Source: Sulfurimonas sp.
GTDB lineage: Bacteria; Campylobacterota; Campylobacteria; Campylobacterales; Sulfurimonadaceae
Assembly: GCA_026996295.1 (NCBI GenBank)
Contig: JALWLL010000091.1
Span: 1-37,911, forward strand
DNA length: 37,911 nt
Direction: 5' to 3'
Below the pieces are notes generated by a model, which saw nothing but the letters and a program-made list of their open reading frames with translations, ran no database searches and had not been told where the DNA came from. This document shows, in pieces, positions 1 to 8,595 of the stretch (positions within the stretch are counted from its first letter, which is position 1; every line of letters begins with the position of its first letter). A program made the translations under genes and the position numbers.

Positions 1-753
1 GAGGAGGTTGAAGAGGAGGTTGTAGTTGTTGTCATAGAAAAAGATGATGACAACGATGGTATCATCAACGCTGATGACAAATGTCCAAATACTCCACAAG
101 CTACAAGAGTAGATGACAATGGATGTGCTCTTGACTCAGACAAAGACGGCATAGCAGACTCCCGTGACAAATGTCCAAATACGCCAAAAGATACAGTAGT
201 GGATGCACAAGGGTGTAAACTTATCCTCGATGATGATAGAGACGGTGTTTTGAATAATACCGATCAATGCCCTAACACACCGTTAGGCACACAAGTAGAT
301 CCACAAGGTTGTCCTTTAAATCTTGATCTAGATAATGATGGTGTGTTAAACGCTCAGGATAAATGTCCTAATACTCCAGATGGTTACTCTGTTGATGCTG
401 ATGGTTGTGTACAAACACTTAACTTACAAATCAACTTTGAAAACGCTTCTTACAATGTAGATGCACAGTCTCAAAAAAATATTGAAAAGTTTGCAAAGTT
501 CTTAAAAGATTCTCCGGCTTACAATGTTGAGATCATTGGTTATACAGACAGTATCGGTCGTGAATCAAGCAATAAAAAACTTTCTCAAAAACGTGCAGAT
601 GCAGTGAGAAAACTTCTTATCGCGGATGGTGTTGAAGCAGGCAGAATCACGGCTATCGGTCTTGGTGAGATCAATCCTGTTGCAAGCAATAAAACTGCAG
701 AAGGTCGTGCTCAAAACAGACGTATTGAAGCTAAACTTATCAAAACAAAATGA
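1..753 (+). CDS. OmpA-family outer membrane protein with thrombospondin type 3 repeats (5' end outside window)
   Basis: Frame 1 is open from base 1 ([32 protein letters not shown]...). Four DxDxDG...D(K/Q)CPNTP repeats are followed by an OmpA C-terminal domain ([25 protein letters not shown]...[12 protein letters not shown]...NRRIEAKL). The 199 start in the ORF track is internal. Confidence 0.93.
   Translation, partial: EEVEEEVVVVVIEKDDDNDGIINADDKCPNTPQATRVDDNGCALDSDKDGIADSRDKCPNTPKDTVVDAQGCKLILDDDRDGVLNNTDQCPNTPLGTQVDPQGCPLNLDLDNDGVLNAQDKCPNTPDGYSVDADGCVQTLNLQINFENASYNVDAQSQKNIEKFAKFLKDSPAYNVEIIGYTDSIGRESSNKKLSQKRADAVRKLLIADGVEAGRITAIGLGEINPVASNKTAEGRAQNRRIEAKLIKTK
50..410 (+). repeat. Protein-level tandem TSP3 calcium-binding repeats (about 30-32 aa period)
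   Basis: [17 protein letters not shown] / [17 protein letters not shown] / [17 protein letters not shown] / [17 protein letters not shown]. Confidence 0.85.
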
Positions 754-1325
754 TAGATATACCCTGTGTTATATTTGCAGGCGGTAAAAGCAGCCGCATG
801 GGAGAGGACAAATCTCTTCTCCCCTTTGGCTCCTATGACACACTAACGCAGTACCAACTGGCAAAACTCTCTGACATTTTTTCAAAAGTCTATATTTCAT
901 GCAAAGACAAAAGCAAGTTTGATTTTCAAGCCAACTTCATTGAAGATATCGATACTGATGGGCTCTATGCACCTACAGCAGGTTTTATTGCTGCATTTGA
1001 AAAACTAGAAGATGAACGTTTTTTTGCTATCAGCGTAGATGCTCCCTTTATCAGTTCGTACGAGATCACACAACTTTTACAAATGGACAGCCCCAAGAAT
1101 GATGCCACTATAGCAAAAACTTCTTTTGGCATACAACCACTCTGTGGGATCTACCACCGCTCTCTAGCTCCAAACTTTTTAACAATGCTTCATGAGAACA
1201 ACCATAAACTCGGACTTTTACTCAAAAATGCAAAGACACATTTTGTTCATTTTGAAAATGATGCTGCGTTTTTAAACATCAACCATCCCCAAGAATATCA
1301 AGAAGCGATACAACTGATACAATAA
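750..1325 (+). CDS. mobA: Molybdenum cofactor guanylyltransferase MobA
   Basis: N-terminal nucleotidyltransferase motif [21 protein letters not shown]; later ISVDAPFIS and [10 protein letters not shown]; overlaps the upstream stop by 4 nt (ATGA). Confidence 0.92.
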   Translation: MIDIPCVIFAGGKSSRMGEDKSLLPFGSYDTLTQYQLAKLSDIFSKVYISCKDKSKFDFQANFIEDIDTDGLYAPTAGFIAAFEKLEDERFFAISVDAPFISSYEITQLLQMDSPKNDATIAKTSFGIQPLCGIYHRSLAPNFLTMLHENNHKLGLLLKNAKTHFVHFENDAAFLNINHPQEYQEAIQLIQ

Positions 1326-1400
1326 TCTTCCTGCTATTTCTTTTGATCTTCTTTTGTTCTGCTATAATAATAAAAACACAAAAGATCAACAGAGGAACAT

Positions 1401-1874
1401 ATGAACTTAACCCATCTAGATGAGAACCAAAGACCAAAAATGGTTGATGTATCAGACAAAGATAAAACTACAAGAGTAGCAGTGGCGAGTGGTATTATAC
1501 AGATGTCCCAAGAAGCATACGATGCTATCGTAAGTGAAAAAACTAAAAAAGGTCCTGTGCTTCAAACTGCTGTTATTGCTTCGATCATGGGGGTCAAAAA
1601 GACGAGTGATCTGATCCCTATGTGCCACCCGCTCAATCTCAGTGGCATCAACTGTGATGTGGAGGAGCTCTCTGATCTTCCGGGCTTTAAACTCACAGTT
1701 ACGGCAAAGCTAACAGGTCAAACAGGGGTTGAGATGGAAGCACTTACCGGAACAAGTATCGGTCTTTTAACTATCTACGATATGGTCAAAGCAATCGATA
1801 AAGGGATGGTTATAAAAAATGTTCAGCTTGAGAAAAAATCAGGAGGCAAAAGTGGAGATTATAAACGATTCTAA
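1401..1874 (+). CDS. moaC: Cyclic pyranopterin monophosphate synthase MoaC
   Basis: [66 protein letters not shown] are MoaC hallmarks. Confidence 0.97.
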   Translation: MNLTHLDENQRPKMVDVSDKDKTTRVAVASGIIQMSQEAYDAIVSEKTKKGPVLQTAVIASIMGVKKTSDLIPMCHPLNLSGINCDVEELSDLPGFKLTVTAKLTGQTGVEMEALTGTSIGLLTIYDMVKAIDKGMVIKNVQLEKKSGGKSGDYKRF

Positions 1875-2121
1875 GGAAAAACTTGAACTTACCTATCCTT
1901 GTTCATGGACTTATAAACTTATAGGGCATGAAAAAGAGGCGATTCAAAAAGCGATACATGAGGTGATTATTGAGAGAGAGCATACACTTACGCACTCAAA
2001 TGCGAGTAAAACAGGTAAATATGTCAGTATGAATCTTGATCTTATCATCCAGAATGAAGATGAAAGAAACTTCATCTATCAGGCACTCAAAGATCATGCA
2101 AACATCAAAATGGTACTTTAA
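1852..2121 (+). CDS. DUF493 / HP0495-family small protein
   Basis: [39 protein letters not shown]... is typical of the family. GTG start at 1852 preferred over 1819 because AGGAGG lies about 6 nt upstream; the start overlaps the moaC 3' end. Confidence 0.8.
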   Translation: MEIINDSKEKLELTYPCSWTYKLIGHEKEAIQKAIHEVIIEREHTLTHSNASKTGKYVSMNLDLIIQNEDERNFIYQALKDHANIKMVL

Positions 2122-2134
2122 AAAAGGATCTGCT

Positions 2135-3193
2135 ATGGATTTAGAAAAACTGCAAGAAGATATAAAAAACTCATATAACACACAACTTCCGAGTGTTGAT
2201 GAAAGGATCAGCGAGACGCTCAAGCATCTGCAAAGCAAATGGCAACTTGAACCCCAAGAGATGAGTCTGCACGAGATCAAAACCCTTACAAACACCGTGC
2301 TCGATGTTGAAACACAAAGACTTCATGATGAAGTAGATGCCCTGCTTGCACAAAAAGAGCAAATAGAGCGATCTCTTGAGAGAAAAGCCGATGATCTCCA
2401 ACAGGCAAAATACAAAGTATTTAATGCATTTGAAGCTCACATAGGAGATGATGAGCAGGTAGTCTCTAAACTCCATCAAATAAAACTCCAGTCTATTGAT
2501 CTTTATGACCTGCTTGGTGAGATGGTGGAATCTGCCATCATTACCGCACTTGAAAAAGACAAGGACGGCAACATAAGCGACACGACCGAAGAGATTATCA
2601 AAGAGATCACCTATGAAGCGATCAAAGAGGGTTCCCTCAACACTATACGCATAAGAAAGATACTCTCTACCATTTTACAGTCTGCTGTTGATATAGCCGA
2701 AGCGTCCCCAAACAGAGCCCAAGAGATACTCAGTGCTACACTTAGAGGGATGAGAAGCGGTCTTGTTCACTCGATTGACAGGTTTAAAAAACGCTTAGCC
2801 TTTATGCCGGTTGAAGCCAAACATATTCTCATAGAAGATTATGACACCATTATGGAAGATCTCAATCAAACTGATGTACTTTTCTCCCAAGTGATCCAAA
2901 CCAAAGCAAACGAAAGTTCTAAAAATACACGAGAACTCCTTCTTAAAATCAATCAGGATATGCATTATGATCTTGAGGAACTGATCCATATCTCCAAAGA
3001 AGCGGCTGACATTATGCGTGAAAGATTCTCAAGCTTTGCAAAAAATGCCGTTAAAAAAGGGGAAGAAGCACTTCATTCTCCAGCAGCAAAAGAAGCAAAA
3101 CGGATGGGGGTAGAGGCTTGGAGCCTCGCTAAAAATGCACTTGGCAGTGCTATTAAATCTGCAAAGGATGCCATAGATACTAAAGAAAAATAA
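2135..3193 (+). CDS. Predicted alpha-helical cytoplasmic protein of unknown function
   Basis: Open frame. ATG at 2135 (MDLEKLQEDIKNSYN) preferred to the track start at 2036, which would overlap the upstream gene by 86 nt. Rich in predicted coiled-coil/helix. Confidence 0.75.
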   Translation: MDLEKLQEDIKNSYNTQLPSVDERISETLKHLQSKWQLEPQEMSLHEIKTLTNTVLDVETQRLHDEVDALLAQKEQIERSLERKADDLQQAKYKVFNAFEAHIGDDEQVVSKLHQIKLQSIDLYDLLGEMVESAIITALEKDKDGNISDTTEEIIKEITYEAIKEGSLNTIRIRKILSTILQSAVDIAEASPNRAQEILSATLRGMRSGLVHSIDRFKKRLAFMPVEAKHILIEDYDTIMEDLNQTDVLFSQVIQTKANESSKNTRELLLKINQDMHYDLEELIHISKEAADIMRERFSSFAKNAVKKGEEALHSPAAKEAKRMGVEAWSLAKNALGSAIKSAKDAIDTKEK

Positions 3194-3302
3194 TCCTTTA
3201 ATATTGCTTATCAAAAAATAATCACATTAACAAAATTTATTTATCTTAATGTGATAACAAATAGTGTATAATCTTTTCATTATTTTTTGACAAGGTATCA
3301 TA

Positions 3303-4922
3303 GTGATCAAATTTACATCAATTCTGCACATCTTATTTCCAGCCATTCTCTCCTTCTTGCTTCTTGGTTGTCAGGGGGAAAGCACCAACAACACGGACAC
3401 AACATCCAACGATTCTCAAAGTATCTCTACCTACGAAGGTCTTGTCCTTTATGCAGAGAACTTACCTGTGAGTTCTTATAAACTCAAGCCGATAGATGAT
3501 GCCTCTTTTAATGCTCTCTCTATCGCAGAGCAAAAAAAAGTTGCCGATAAACTTCTAAGTACTCTTTACTTTGGTATGCCCGAGGAAAAGATGCAGGAGA
3601 TGCTGGCTTCTCAAACTTTCATAAGCACAATCGAGAAACAGATACAACAAAGCAGCAACGATCTTAGTGCTGTAGAAGAGCGTTTAAATGACAATGGAAG
3701 CGAAGATGAGGAATTTTACTTCTCTACCTATCCAAGCGGAACAGCAGAGGTTGCCAAAATTTTAGCCCGTTTTTATGCGCTTAAGGATCTCGATAAGAAT
3801 TACATCGATTATTGGAGTGCATATATACTCACATCAACTATCATGTTTTCTCCGGCATATGAGCTTGACTCCTCTCATGCTCCAAATATAGATAGAGTCT
3901 ATAGTAACTTGGTACGAGGCTTTAGAGAAGATTATACCGCCGGATATATCACATTTGTGCATATGGTCAGTGATGATAACTGGAGAAGATTTAGAAGTCC
4001 CGAAGATAATGGTCGTGAGATGATGGAGATTTTTTTGCAAAACTTTAATGACACACTTGTTCCTATCGCGGCAAAAGCATTACAAAACTGGAAACTCAGT
4101 AGTGATAATGACACCCTTGTAATAGGGCTTGATGAGAACACGGAGCCTTTGGAACTTTTTGGAACAACCATTACGGACGGGTTTGATTTTTATAGAGAAC
4201 TTGTAAAGTCACCTGAGTTTATTCCAGAAGTCAGTTCAAGACTTGTAGATATCTACTTTCCCGATTTTTCTGCAATACAAAAAGCTGCTGTTGTCTCAGA
4301 GATAGCTGCCAGCCATCCACAGACATGGCAAGATATCTTGCTTCAGATAGTTTTTTCAAAAACATACCTCTTAGAATCTGAAAGAGTAAAAAGTGCCGAA
4401 GAGCTGTTCTTCTCACTCTCCAAAAAAATGCACTTTGAACATCGTCGTGGTTTTTTCAGCGATTTTGCGAGAGCTCTCACTGAAATGAATCAAGCCTCTA
4501 TGAAATACAAACTTGGTAAATATACCGAAGTGCCACTTGATACACAATCTTTTATGGTTTATCATAAATATATAAGAGAAAACCTTTTTATACGTGATAA
4601 AAGAGACTGGAGTTGGGGATGGAATCCCGAGAAGTTGATACCTGATACTCTTTTTGACAGCATTGCGGCATATCAACATAAAGAGATGCTCCACAAGCTG
4701 ATCAACCATCTTTTTTTGTCCACGGTTGCAAGAGAGGCTGATGAAGAGGAGTTAAAACTTTTTGATGAACATATGCTAGATAGTGAAACACAAACATATA
4801 TTCCGGCATACAGGATATTTAGAGATGATGGAGAAACATATGAACGCACCCAGGCGTCCATAATCATTTTAGATTATCTCTCAAGACTCTCGGAAGTTTA
4901 CCAATACCAAAAGGTGCAATAA
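3303..4922 (+). CDS. Large lipoprotein of unknown function, likely partner of the downstream DUF1501 protein
   Basis: GTG start; signal peptide with lipobox FLLLGCQGEST; stop/start overlap (TAATG) with the next gene. Confidence 0.75.
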   Translation: MIKFTSILHILFPAILSFLLLGCQGESTNNTDTTSNDSQSISTYEGLVLYAENLPVSSYKLKPIDDASFNALSIAEQKKVADKLLSTLYFGMPEEKMQEMLASQTFISTIEKQIQQSSNDLSAVEERLNDNGSEDEEFYFSTYPSGTAEVAKILARFYALKDLDKNYIDYWSAYILTSTIMFSPAYELDSSHAPNIDRVYSNLVRGFREDYTAGYITFVHMVSDDNWRRFRSPEDNGREMMEIFLQNFNDTLVPIAAKALQNWKLSSDNDTLVIGLDENTEPLELFGTTITDGFDFYRELVKSPEFIPEVSSRLVDIYFPDFSAIQKAAVVSEIAASHPQTWQDILLQIVFSKTYLLESERVKSAEELFFSLSKKMHFEHRRGFFSDFARALTEMNQASMKYKLGKYTEVPLDTQSFMVYHKYIRENLFIRDKRDWSWGWNPEKLIPDTLFDSIAAYQHKEMLHKLINHLFLSTVAREADEEELKLFDEHMLDSETQTYIPAYRIFRDDGETYERTQASIIILDYLSRLSEVYQYQKVQ

Positions 4923-6283
4923 TGACAAGAAGAAATTTTTTAAAAACAACGAGTGCTGTTACTGCAGGATTGTTGCTACCACATTCTGCTTATGCTGACA
5001 CTATCGATCTGAGTAAGGTAACATTTGATCAAGAGATCTATGAAAGCAATAATGCACAAACAATTATGATCTTTCTTTACGGCGGTGCTTCTGAACTAGC
5101 CGGAAATATCACAAATCTTCAAGAGATAAAACCTGAATCACAAAGCAGCTACGATAACTACTTTGGTGACATAACAGCCACAACAGACGGCTTTTGGCAA
5201 GAAGCCGGAGGCTCTATCATGCAAGAGCTTGTGGACAATCAGGAGATGAATGTGTTTAGAACCTGCTTTTCAAAAATCCGTGATGAACAAAACAATAAAT
5301 CTCACGACAGCTGCGTACATCAAAACCAAACAGGCACCATGAGTAATGAAGCTGCAGCCGGAGTATTTACGAACATCGCAAAAGTTCTTTACCAAAAAGG
5401 GGTCATAGATGAAAACTCCAAACTCCCTTTTATCACCATGGAAGGGGACTCTACCTTTTTTGCAACACCAACATACTCACTCGAGACATTTTTAAAGGCC
5501 AATGCCTTTGATGCTGATCTGAACAATCCTTATGAGAGACGCTATGATGATCAATGGTACTACTATACAAGAGCAGAAAGAGATGCAAATCCCGATAACT
5601 ATAGAGATAGCAGGGCTTCTTTGGATATTGCTATGGACTCACTTGCACAAAATAAAAATAATAGTGGAAAGATCAAAGACAATTTTGACAAGCGTGTGGA
5701 ACTGCAAAACTTTATAAACGGTATCAAAGATGCCACAGTTCCAGATATTGCTACCCCTTACAGGGATAACTATTTTGCCGATAAACTTCAAAGCGCTATT
5801 AAAATACTTGTCAAAAATCCAGATACAAAAGTTATCTCCCTTGGCAGTGGAGGACTTGGCGGTTGGGATGATCATAGTGAGGGAAGAGAGTATAGAGACA
5901 GGATGCAAGATCTCTTTGAGGCGCTCAAAAGTGCCATGGAGCATATCAAAGCAGAGAACAAAGAAGGCAATATCAACATAGTTATCTGGGGAGACTTCGG
6001 ACGTGGAGTTAACCTTAACAACTCTCTTGGCTGGGATCACGGAAATTTACAAAATGTATATATGCTTGGCGGTAGAAACTATTTTAACCATCTTGGTGTT
6101 GTCGGTGAGACAAAACTTGTCAAAACAGGTGAAGTAAACCGTCTTTACCTACAACCTGCAGAGAACTCCTATTGGTTTGAACCAGCGAGTGTTGCGGCAA
6201 CGCTGTATAAGATATATGGTATCACCAATCCCCAATATCTTACCGGTGGCCACGGAAGTATAGAAGCCGGCTTGTTCACTTAA
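4922..6283 (+). CDS. Tat-exported DUF1501-family protein
   Basis: Twin-arginine signal MTRRNFLKTTSAVTAGLLLPHSAYA; IMIFLYGGASELAGN, GSGGLGGWDDHSEG, VIWGDFGRGVNLNNSLGWDHGNLQNVYMLGG match the DUF1501 layout. Confidence 0.8.
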   Translation: MTRRNFLKTTSAVTAGLLLPHSAYADTIDLSKVTFDQEIYESNNAQTIMIFLYGGASELAGNITNLQEIKPESQSSYDNYFGDITATTDGFWQEAGGSIMQELVDNQEMNVFRTCFSKIRDEQNNKSHDSCVHQNQTGTMSNEAAAGVFTNIAKVLYQKGVIDENSKLPFITMEGDSTFFATPTYSLETFLKANAFDADLNNPYERRYDDQWYYYTRAERDANPDNYRDSRASLDIAMDSLAQNKNNSGKIKDNFDKRVELQNFINGIKDATVPDIATPYRDNYFADKLQSAIKILVKNPDTKVISLGSGGLGGWDDHSEGREYRDRMQDLFEALKSAMEHIKAENKEGNINIVIWGDFGRGVNLNNSLGWDHGNLQNVYMLGGRNYFNHLGVVGETKLVKTGEVNRLYLQPAENSYWFEPASVAATLYKIYGITNPQYLTGGHGSIEAGLFT

Positions 6284-6305
6284 GCTTCAAACCTGCACTT
6301 CTTCA

Positions 6306-7403
6306 TCACATATCTCTAGCGAGTGTAAATACATGGCTAAACTCCTCTTGATAGGAAGCACACCTGTCACACACAGGATCTCCTCCACGGTAGGGGTAGG
6401 GGCACCTGCACTCTACACACATAACCATCTCATAGTGAACCAGCTCTTCACCTCTGTCATAAGCAACATTTACAAGATCTATTCCCGGAAGCGTTGCTAT
6501 GGCATCGGTTTTACAGATATGATCACAAATGCCACATGCTATACAATTGCCTGTATTAAAATTAATCCCCTGCTTATCTTCTGTTGGCAGTAGCGCTTGT
6601 GTCGGGCAAAACTGGATACAGTCTCCACAGTTCGTGCACGATTCAAAACTAATCGCCTTTTGAGCAAACAGATCAAAGTTACTTTCATGAGAAGTGTAAG
6701 ATAACTTAGACAAATTTCGCTTTAAAGCTTGTTTTAAATGCAAAAACTTTAAGGGCAAAGCACTTGTATTTGGATCCTTTTGATATGCTGCGGTCATTGT
6801 CAATGATGTTGTGGACTCCTCTTGTGCCGATTCTTTTACTTTTGTAAAAGCAGCTTTAAACAGTGCCCGTCTGCTATTGTCCTCTTTAGGTCTCTGCTCA
6901 AGAGTTTCTACAGTGCCATCAACACCACAAAGAGAAAAAAAGTTATTTGCTTTTGCTATCTCATCACGGATAAATTTCTCAACTTTTTGTTCTGTATTGA
7001 GAGCACACTCCCCACAATGACTCAAATCACATTGAGGCATCTCATCGCTATCAAGACCCATAGCGATATAATGGTGTGCATCAAAAACCCCTAAACAGGT
7101 TGTTGTTTTTTTGCAAGAGAGCAGTTTTTCCTTATTGTCCTTAAAAGCTACAGTATAAGCATTTGGATCAAATCCTGCGATACTAAGCGCTTCTGTCGGA
7201 CAAGAACCTACACATGCAGCACACTCTATACACTCATTGCAAAAGAGTGTCAGCTTATTCCTGACAATATGAAAAGCTCCCTGTGGACAAATATCAACAC
7301 AGAGCCGGCACGCATTATGGTAGTAATCATTTCTTATGCAGTTCACTCCACTGTAAGAGAAAAGCTCACTTTTTTGAACAAATGTTATACTACTCATACA
7401 CAT
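6306..7403 (-). CDS. Cytoplasmic polyferredoxin (multiple 4Fe-4S clusters plus C-terminal Cys motifs)
   Basis: CRLCVDICPQG, CNECIECAACVGSCPTEA, CTNCGDCIQFCPTQA, CIACGICDHICKTDA, then CVECRCPYPYRGGDPVCDRC; no signal peptide. Confidence 0.85.
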   Translation of the reverse strand: MCMSSITFVQKSELFSYSGVNCIRNDYYHNACRLCVDICPQGAFHIVRNKLTLFCNECIECAACVGSCPTEALSIAGFDPNAYTVAFKDNKEKLLSCKKTTTCLGVFDAHHYIAMGLDSDEMPQCDLSHCGECALNTEQKVEKFIRDEIAKANNFFSLCGVDGTVETLEQRPKEDNSRRALFKAAFTKVKESAQEESTTSLTMTAAYQKDPNTSALPLKFLHLKQALKRNLSKLSYTSHESNFDLFAQKAISFESCTNCGDCIQFCPTQALLPTEDKQGINFNTGNCIACGICDHICKTDAIATLPGIDLVNVAYDRGEELVHYEMVMCVECRCPYPYRGGDPVCDRCASYQEEFSHVFTLARDM

Positions 7404-7965
7404 CTTCCTCTAATGAAGCACAATACTCATAGTCTGCTACTATAAATTCTGTAATAAAATCGCATATCTCTCTGTAAAAAGGGGTAATTGCCATCGATTT
7501 CATTCCTATCATATAAGGGACAACCCAGTTAAAAAGATGCTCTTGCAAAAACCTGAATTGAGGTTTTTGTTCACCTCTAAAAATAAGCGTTTGCATAAAA
7601 GCAAGTTCAATAGAGAGATGATCAGGTGCCATCAGTTCTGTTTGATCCATATTAAGCTCAAAGCCGTTTTGATAGTAGAAATTCATTACAGGATTTTGTA
7701 GTCCAACAAGCGTTTCATTTTTTGCATCAAGCACAAAAGACTCTACAGCTTGGGTGTTGACCACAAACATTGATGAAAAATCTTCATTTAAAGCATCTAA
7801 AATCGTTGCATCATCATGAGTGGCAAACCATTGAACACTCTCACTTCCAAGAAGTTCAAGAAGTTCACTGTTACCCCTAAGATCGCTGATATATCTTTTA
7901 TCGGGTGCTGATGCCATTGTTCTTGATAAAAATGCATATATATAGAGTCTATACTCTTTGTTCAT
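7390..7965 (-). CDS. TorD/DmsD-family molybdoenzyme maturation chaperone
   Basis: All-helical, about 190 aa, MNKEYRLYIYAFLSRTMASAPDKRYI...PDHLSIELAFMQTLI; overlaps the polyferredoxin gene and lies near a molybdoenzyme operon. Confidence 0.8.
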   Translation of the reverse strand: MNKEYRLYIYAFLSRTMASAPDKRYISDLRGNSELLELLGSESVQWFATHDDATILDALNEDFSSMFVVNTQAVESFVLDAKNETLVGLQNPVMNFYYQNGFELNMDQTELMAPDHLSIELAFMQTLIFRGEQKPQFRFLQEHLFNWVVPYMIGMKSMAITPFYREICDFITEFIVADYEYCASLEEDVYE

Positions 7966-8063
7966 CTGTAATCCTATAGTGTATAATATTTGGGATTTTT
8001 ATCATAACTTCACTTATATGCAAGTACATCTGTAAAGTTCATTAAAGAGTGTAGCAGAAGTTA

Positions 8064-8100
8064 TAAGAAAAACACCTCTTAAAGCCCTAAGGCTTTAAGA
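8064..8100 (-). terminator. Rho-independent terminator closing the molybdoenzyme operon
   Basis: Perfect 10-bp stem TCTTAAAGCC-[loop]-GGCTTTAAGA at 8077-8100 immediately after the stop at 8101; minus-strand continuation GGTGTTTTTCTTAT supplies the U-tract. Confidence 0.8.
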
Positions 8101-8595
8101 TTATAAACAACCTTTAAAGAATGACTTCTTAGGCGGTGGTGGCGCTTTAAATTCTTTCGCTACTATTGTATTTGTAGCAGGGTCATATTCACCAATAATA
8201 GTGACATCATTACGGTTGATACCCTCATCGATCTCATGTGTAGGTATAGCTGAAACATCCAGTTTGTATGTTACTCCGTCTTTGTGTGAGTAGAGTACAA
8301 TCTGAACATCTTTTTGAACACCCGGTTCAGCTGTTCTAAAACATCCATCACTGCCACATGCATAATTTTCAAGATAACAATCTGTAAAAGCACCCTGTGC
8401 AGCACAAGAGTCTATAGTTAAGAAACCTTGCTTTTCAATATGCGCAAGCTCAGGTTGCTCTTCTACCTTGCTCTGAACCTTTTTTTCAACTTCAGCTTTA
8501 GAAACAGGGGCAACCTCTGAACTTGTAGTACAACCACTCAATCCAAATATGACGCCAAGCACTAAAACAGAAGAGATTAAACGTATCTTTTTCAT
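8101..8595 (-). CDS. Cys-rich lipoprotein of unknown function in molybdoenzyme operon
   Basis: Lipobox GLSGCTTS; several further Cys (CAAQGAFTDC, ACGSDGC, terminal KGCL); abuts the gamma-subunit gene. Confidence 0.75.
   Translation of the reverse strand: MKKIRLISSVLVLGVIFGLSGCTTSSEVAPVSKAEVEKKVQSKVEEQPELAHIEKQGFLTIDSCAAQGAFTDCYLENYACGSDGCFRTAEPGVQKDVQIVLYSHKDGVTYKLDVSAIPTHEIDEGINRNDVTIIGEYDPATNTIVAKEFKAPPPPKKSFFKGCL

Noticed and set aside
50-410. Possible CRISPR-like periodic repeat near the left edge
   Set aside because: The periodicity is in-frame, diverged at DNA level and fully explained by TSP3 protein repeats.
1996-2479. Minus-strand ORFs over the DUF493 and helical-protein genes
   Set aside because: Composition (Cys/Phe/Leu-rich) typical of antisense frames; plus-strand genes have RBSs and family features.
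5639-6040. 133-aa minus-strand ORF inside the DUF1501 gene
   Set aside because: Antisense shadow of a convincing CDS.
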